NCBI GenBank assembly: GCA_900313775.1
Contig: OMSP01000111.1
Span: 1 to 6,635, forward strand
Direction: 5' to 3'
DNA length: 6,635 nt
From: an uncultured Eubacteriales bacterium
GTDB taxonomy: Bacteria; Bacillota; Clostridia; Lachnospirales; Lachnospiraceae
Below are positions 5,034 to 6,635 of this stretch, piece after piece. How positions within the stretch are numbered: position 1 is the stretch's first letter; the number at the start of each line of letters is the position of its first letter. The translations under genes and the position numbers were made by a program. Below the pieces are notes generated by a model. It saw only the letters and a program-made list of their open reading frames with translations. It made no database searches and had not been told where the DNA came from.

Positions 5034-6635
5034 TTAGTGCTTGACCCAGGTGACCTTGTTGGTATCCGGTACCTCATGGACCAATGTCTCGCAATCCGGA
5101 TCGGACTCGGCTACCCAGATGTCAGGACGATTGTATTCGATCGTCTTGCCCTTGATGGCTGCCAGGACCTTCTCCGGTGTCATCGGCATATAGTCTGAGA
5201 GCAGGTCATTGCCGATGGCGTCGCAGATCGCGTTGATACAGGCCGGCGCGGAGTCGTTGTCGGACGGCTCGCCGATACCCTTGGCACCGTACGGTCCGAG
5301 GCCGCCGCCGGACTCAAGGACGACATCTTCCAGCTCCGGTACATCGACGGTCGTCGGGATCAGATAGCTGTCAAAGCTGTTCGATCCGGCCTGACCATTC
5401 TCCCAGGCGAGGTCTTCGGTGATCGCCCACAGGGAGTGGTAGACAGCGCCGCCTTCGAGCTGGCCTTCATAGGAGTTGCGGTTCAGGCAGCGTCCGGCAT
5501 CAGCTCCGATGACCATACGCAGGATCTCGACCTGACCGGTCTCCGGATCAACAGCGACCTCAAAGCCCTTGGCTGTGTAGGTCATATCCGGATTGACACG
5601 GCCGCGGATATTGTTCAGAGTCGGAACCTCTGAGAACGGAGCGTTGAACTGAGCGATGCACTCCAGGCATCCGCCGTCGTTGGACAGGTTGTTGACGACC
5701 TCTACAAACGGCATAAATGTGTCGGCGTTGTCGCGGAAGTAGACCTTGTGATCACCGAAGCGCAGCTGATCAGCCGGAATACCCATGAGCTTCTCGGCCT
5801 CGTCGAGCAGACGCTCTTTCATGATCTTGCAGGCCTTGAGCGTGGCATTACCGGACATGTACAGCTGGCGGGTCGCAGTCGTGGTACCGCAGAGCGGCGT
5901 CAAATGCGTGTCCATGATGAACGGCATGACTTCTTCGATATTCAGGCCGAACTCCTCAGCACAGATCTGCGCGATCGAGGATGCCTGGCCGGCACCGAGA
6001 TCTGGCACACCGGCGCGGACGGTAACGGTACCGTCGAGCTCAAGTCTGATGGATACACGGCTGGAGTCGTGCAGGAAAGTCATACGGCCGGTGACCATGT
6101 GACCCATGGCAAGGCCGCGGCCTACCAGACGGCCGTCAGGAAGACGATTGACCTTCGGTACGCTTTCCAGCTTATCATGCACGCCGCGAAGGACATCTTC
6201 CATCGCCACGAAACCTTCCGGAATATAACCGGACGGGATCGGATCGCCGTTGTGCACGACGTTCTTCATCATGATATCGTACATCGGCATATCAAGGGCC
6301 TTGGCCAGCTTGAACATCTGACGGTTGTACGCATAGTTGACCTGCGGACCGCCGAATCCGCGGTTGGCGGATGAGGAGGTGTTGTTCGTGAAGCAGGAGC
6401 GTACGTGCGTATGAGTGTTCGGGATCTTGAGCGGGCCCATTGCCGCATAGGTGGAGTACATATGCACCCACGGCGTACACAGTGTGTAGGCGCCACCGTC
6501 CATGACGATCTCAGCTGTCTGAGCAATGATCGTGCCGTCTTTCTTGGCACCGGTCTTATAATGAAGGAACTCCGGATTACGTTTGGAGTGGGTATCCATA
6601 CATTCCTCGCGGCTCCAGACCAGCTTGACCGGCAG
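5034..6635 (-). CDS. Xanthine dehydrogenase-family molybdopterin-binding subunit, C-terminal part
   Basis: This is the molybdenum-cofactor subunit of a cytosolic hydroxylase of the xanthine dehydrogenase/aldehyde oxidase family, which inserts water-derived oxygen into purines, N-heterocycles or aldehydes. The frame stays open to the right edge, so the internal ATG at 6599 is not the start. Twelve more residues (PVKLVWSREE and flanks) precede it and match the family's TREE region. Of a usual 750-790 residues, 533 are visible. Counting from the internal Met: NRGFGGPQ (79-86) is the family's FRGFGGPQ with Phe changed to Asn; DLGAGQ (200-205) is near the Mo-cofactor loop; GTTTATRQLYMSGNA (238-252) is the conserved (G)SR..G.A block; GAKGIGE (438-444) carries the catalytic Glu444 equivalent to bovine Glu1261. 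The FAD and [2Fe-2S] subunits are not in the window and may lie upstream. The substrate is unknown: xanthine, hypoxanthine, nicotinate or another ring compound. Confidence 0.9.
   Translation of the reverse strand: MPVKLVWSREECMDTHSKRNPEFLHYKTGAKKDGTIIAQTAEIVMDGGAYTLCTPWVHMYSTYAAMGPLKIPNTHTHVRSCFTNNTSSSANRGFGGPQVNYAYNRQMFKLAKALDMPMYDIMMKNVVHNGDPIPSGYIPEGFVAMEDVLRGVHDKLESVPKVNRLPDGRLVGRGLAMGHMVTGRMTFLHDSSRVSIRLELDGTVTVRAGVPDLGAGQASSIAQICAEEFGLNIEEVMPFIMDTHLTPLCGTTTATRQLYMSGNATLKACKIMKERLLDEAEKLMGIPADQLRFGDHKVYFRDNADTFMPFVEVVNNLSNDGGCLECIAQFNAPFSEVPTLNNIRGRVNPDMTYTAKGFEVAVDPETGQVEILRMVIGADAGRCLNRNSYEGQLEGGAVYHSLWAITEDLAWENGQAGSNSFDSYLIPTTVDVPELEDVVLESGGGLGPYGAKGIGEPSDNDSAPACINAICDAIGNDLLSDYMPMTPEKVLAAIKGKTIEYNRPDIWVAESDPDCETLVHEVPDTNKVTWVKH

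Noticed and set aside
5748..6374. 208-codon open frame on the plus strand
   Set aside because: It is the antisense shadow of the molybdenum hydroxylase gene.
5034..6599. Molybdenum hydroxylase starting at the ATG at 6599
   Set aside because: The frame stays open to the window edge with conserved family residues before that Met, so the true start is outside.

Overview
The window looks like part of the chromosome of a strictly anaerobic, fermentative Bacillota bacterium of the Clostridia or Erysipelotrichia kind. The evidence is a complete oxygen-sensitive [FeFe]-hydrogenase, strong AGGAG/GGAGG ribosome binding sites, and GC-rich coding DNA with many C- and G-ending codons next to AT-rich promoters. 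Genus cannot be read from the sequence. All genes share the same codon style, and no mobile element, CRISPR array, tRNA or rRNA is visible.

Layout from left to right. (1) Positions 1-173, minus strand: the N-terminal 57 residues of a cation diffusion facilitator (CDF) metal transporter, running off the left edge. (2) Positions 237-3796, minus strand: a two-gene operon. The first gene encodes a 610-residue flavoprotein that fuses the C-terminal iron-sulfur domain of NuoF to a GltD/NfnL-like FAD and NADPH module. The second, overlapping it by 7 bases, encodes a 577-residue [FeFe]-hydrogenase with the full CpI-like set of clusters. A hairpin terminator lies behind the operon. (3) Positions 3797-4045: a 249-bp AT-rich divergent promoter region with several inverted repeats. 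(4) Positions 4046-4831, plus strand: a single-gene unit for a classical short-chain dehydrogenase/reductase (SDR), with a good promoter and a strong terminator. (5) Positions 4832-5033: a convergent gap with one terminator for each side. (6) Positions 5034-6635, minus strand: the C-terminal 533 residues of a xanthine dehydrogenase-family molybdopterin-binding subunit, whose start lies beyond the right edge.

How the genes may work together: the hydrogenase pair matches what the HydDB classification calls group A2, the 'glutamate synthase-linked' [FeFe] hydrogenases, whose physiological role was unresolved as far as I recall. The fusion partner probably passes electrons between NADP(H) and the hydrogenase through a NuoF-NuoG-like contact, without the FMN domain of NuoF and without a NuoE-like subunit in this operon. 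The divergent SDR is probably also NADP(H)-linked and shares the regulatory region, so both may respond to redox state, but no substrate can be assigned. The molybdenum hydroxylase is in a separate transcription unit, and a link to the hydrogenase is only a possibility. The best candidates for undescribed biology are the A2-type hydrogenase pair, the palindromes at the divergent promoters, and the overlapped terminator, promoter and start at the CDF gene.
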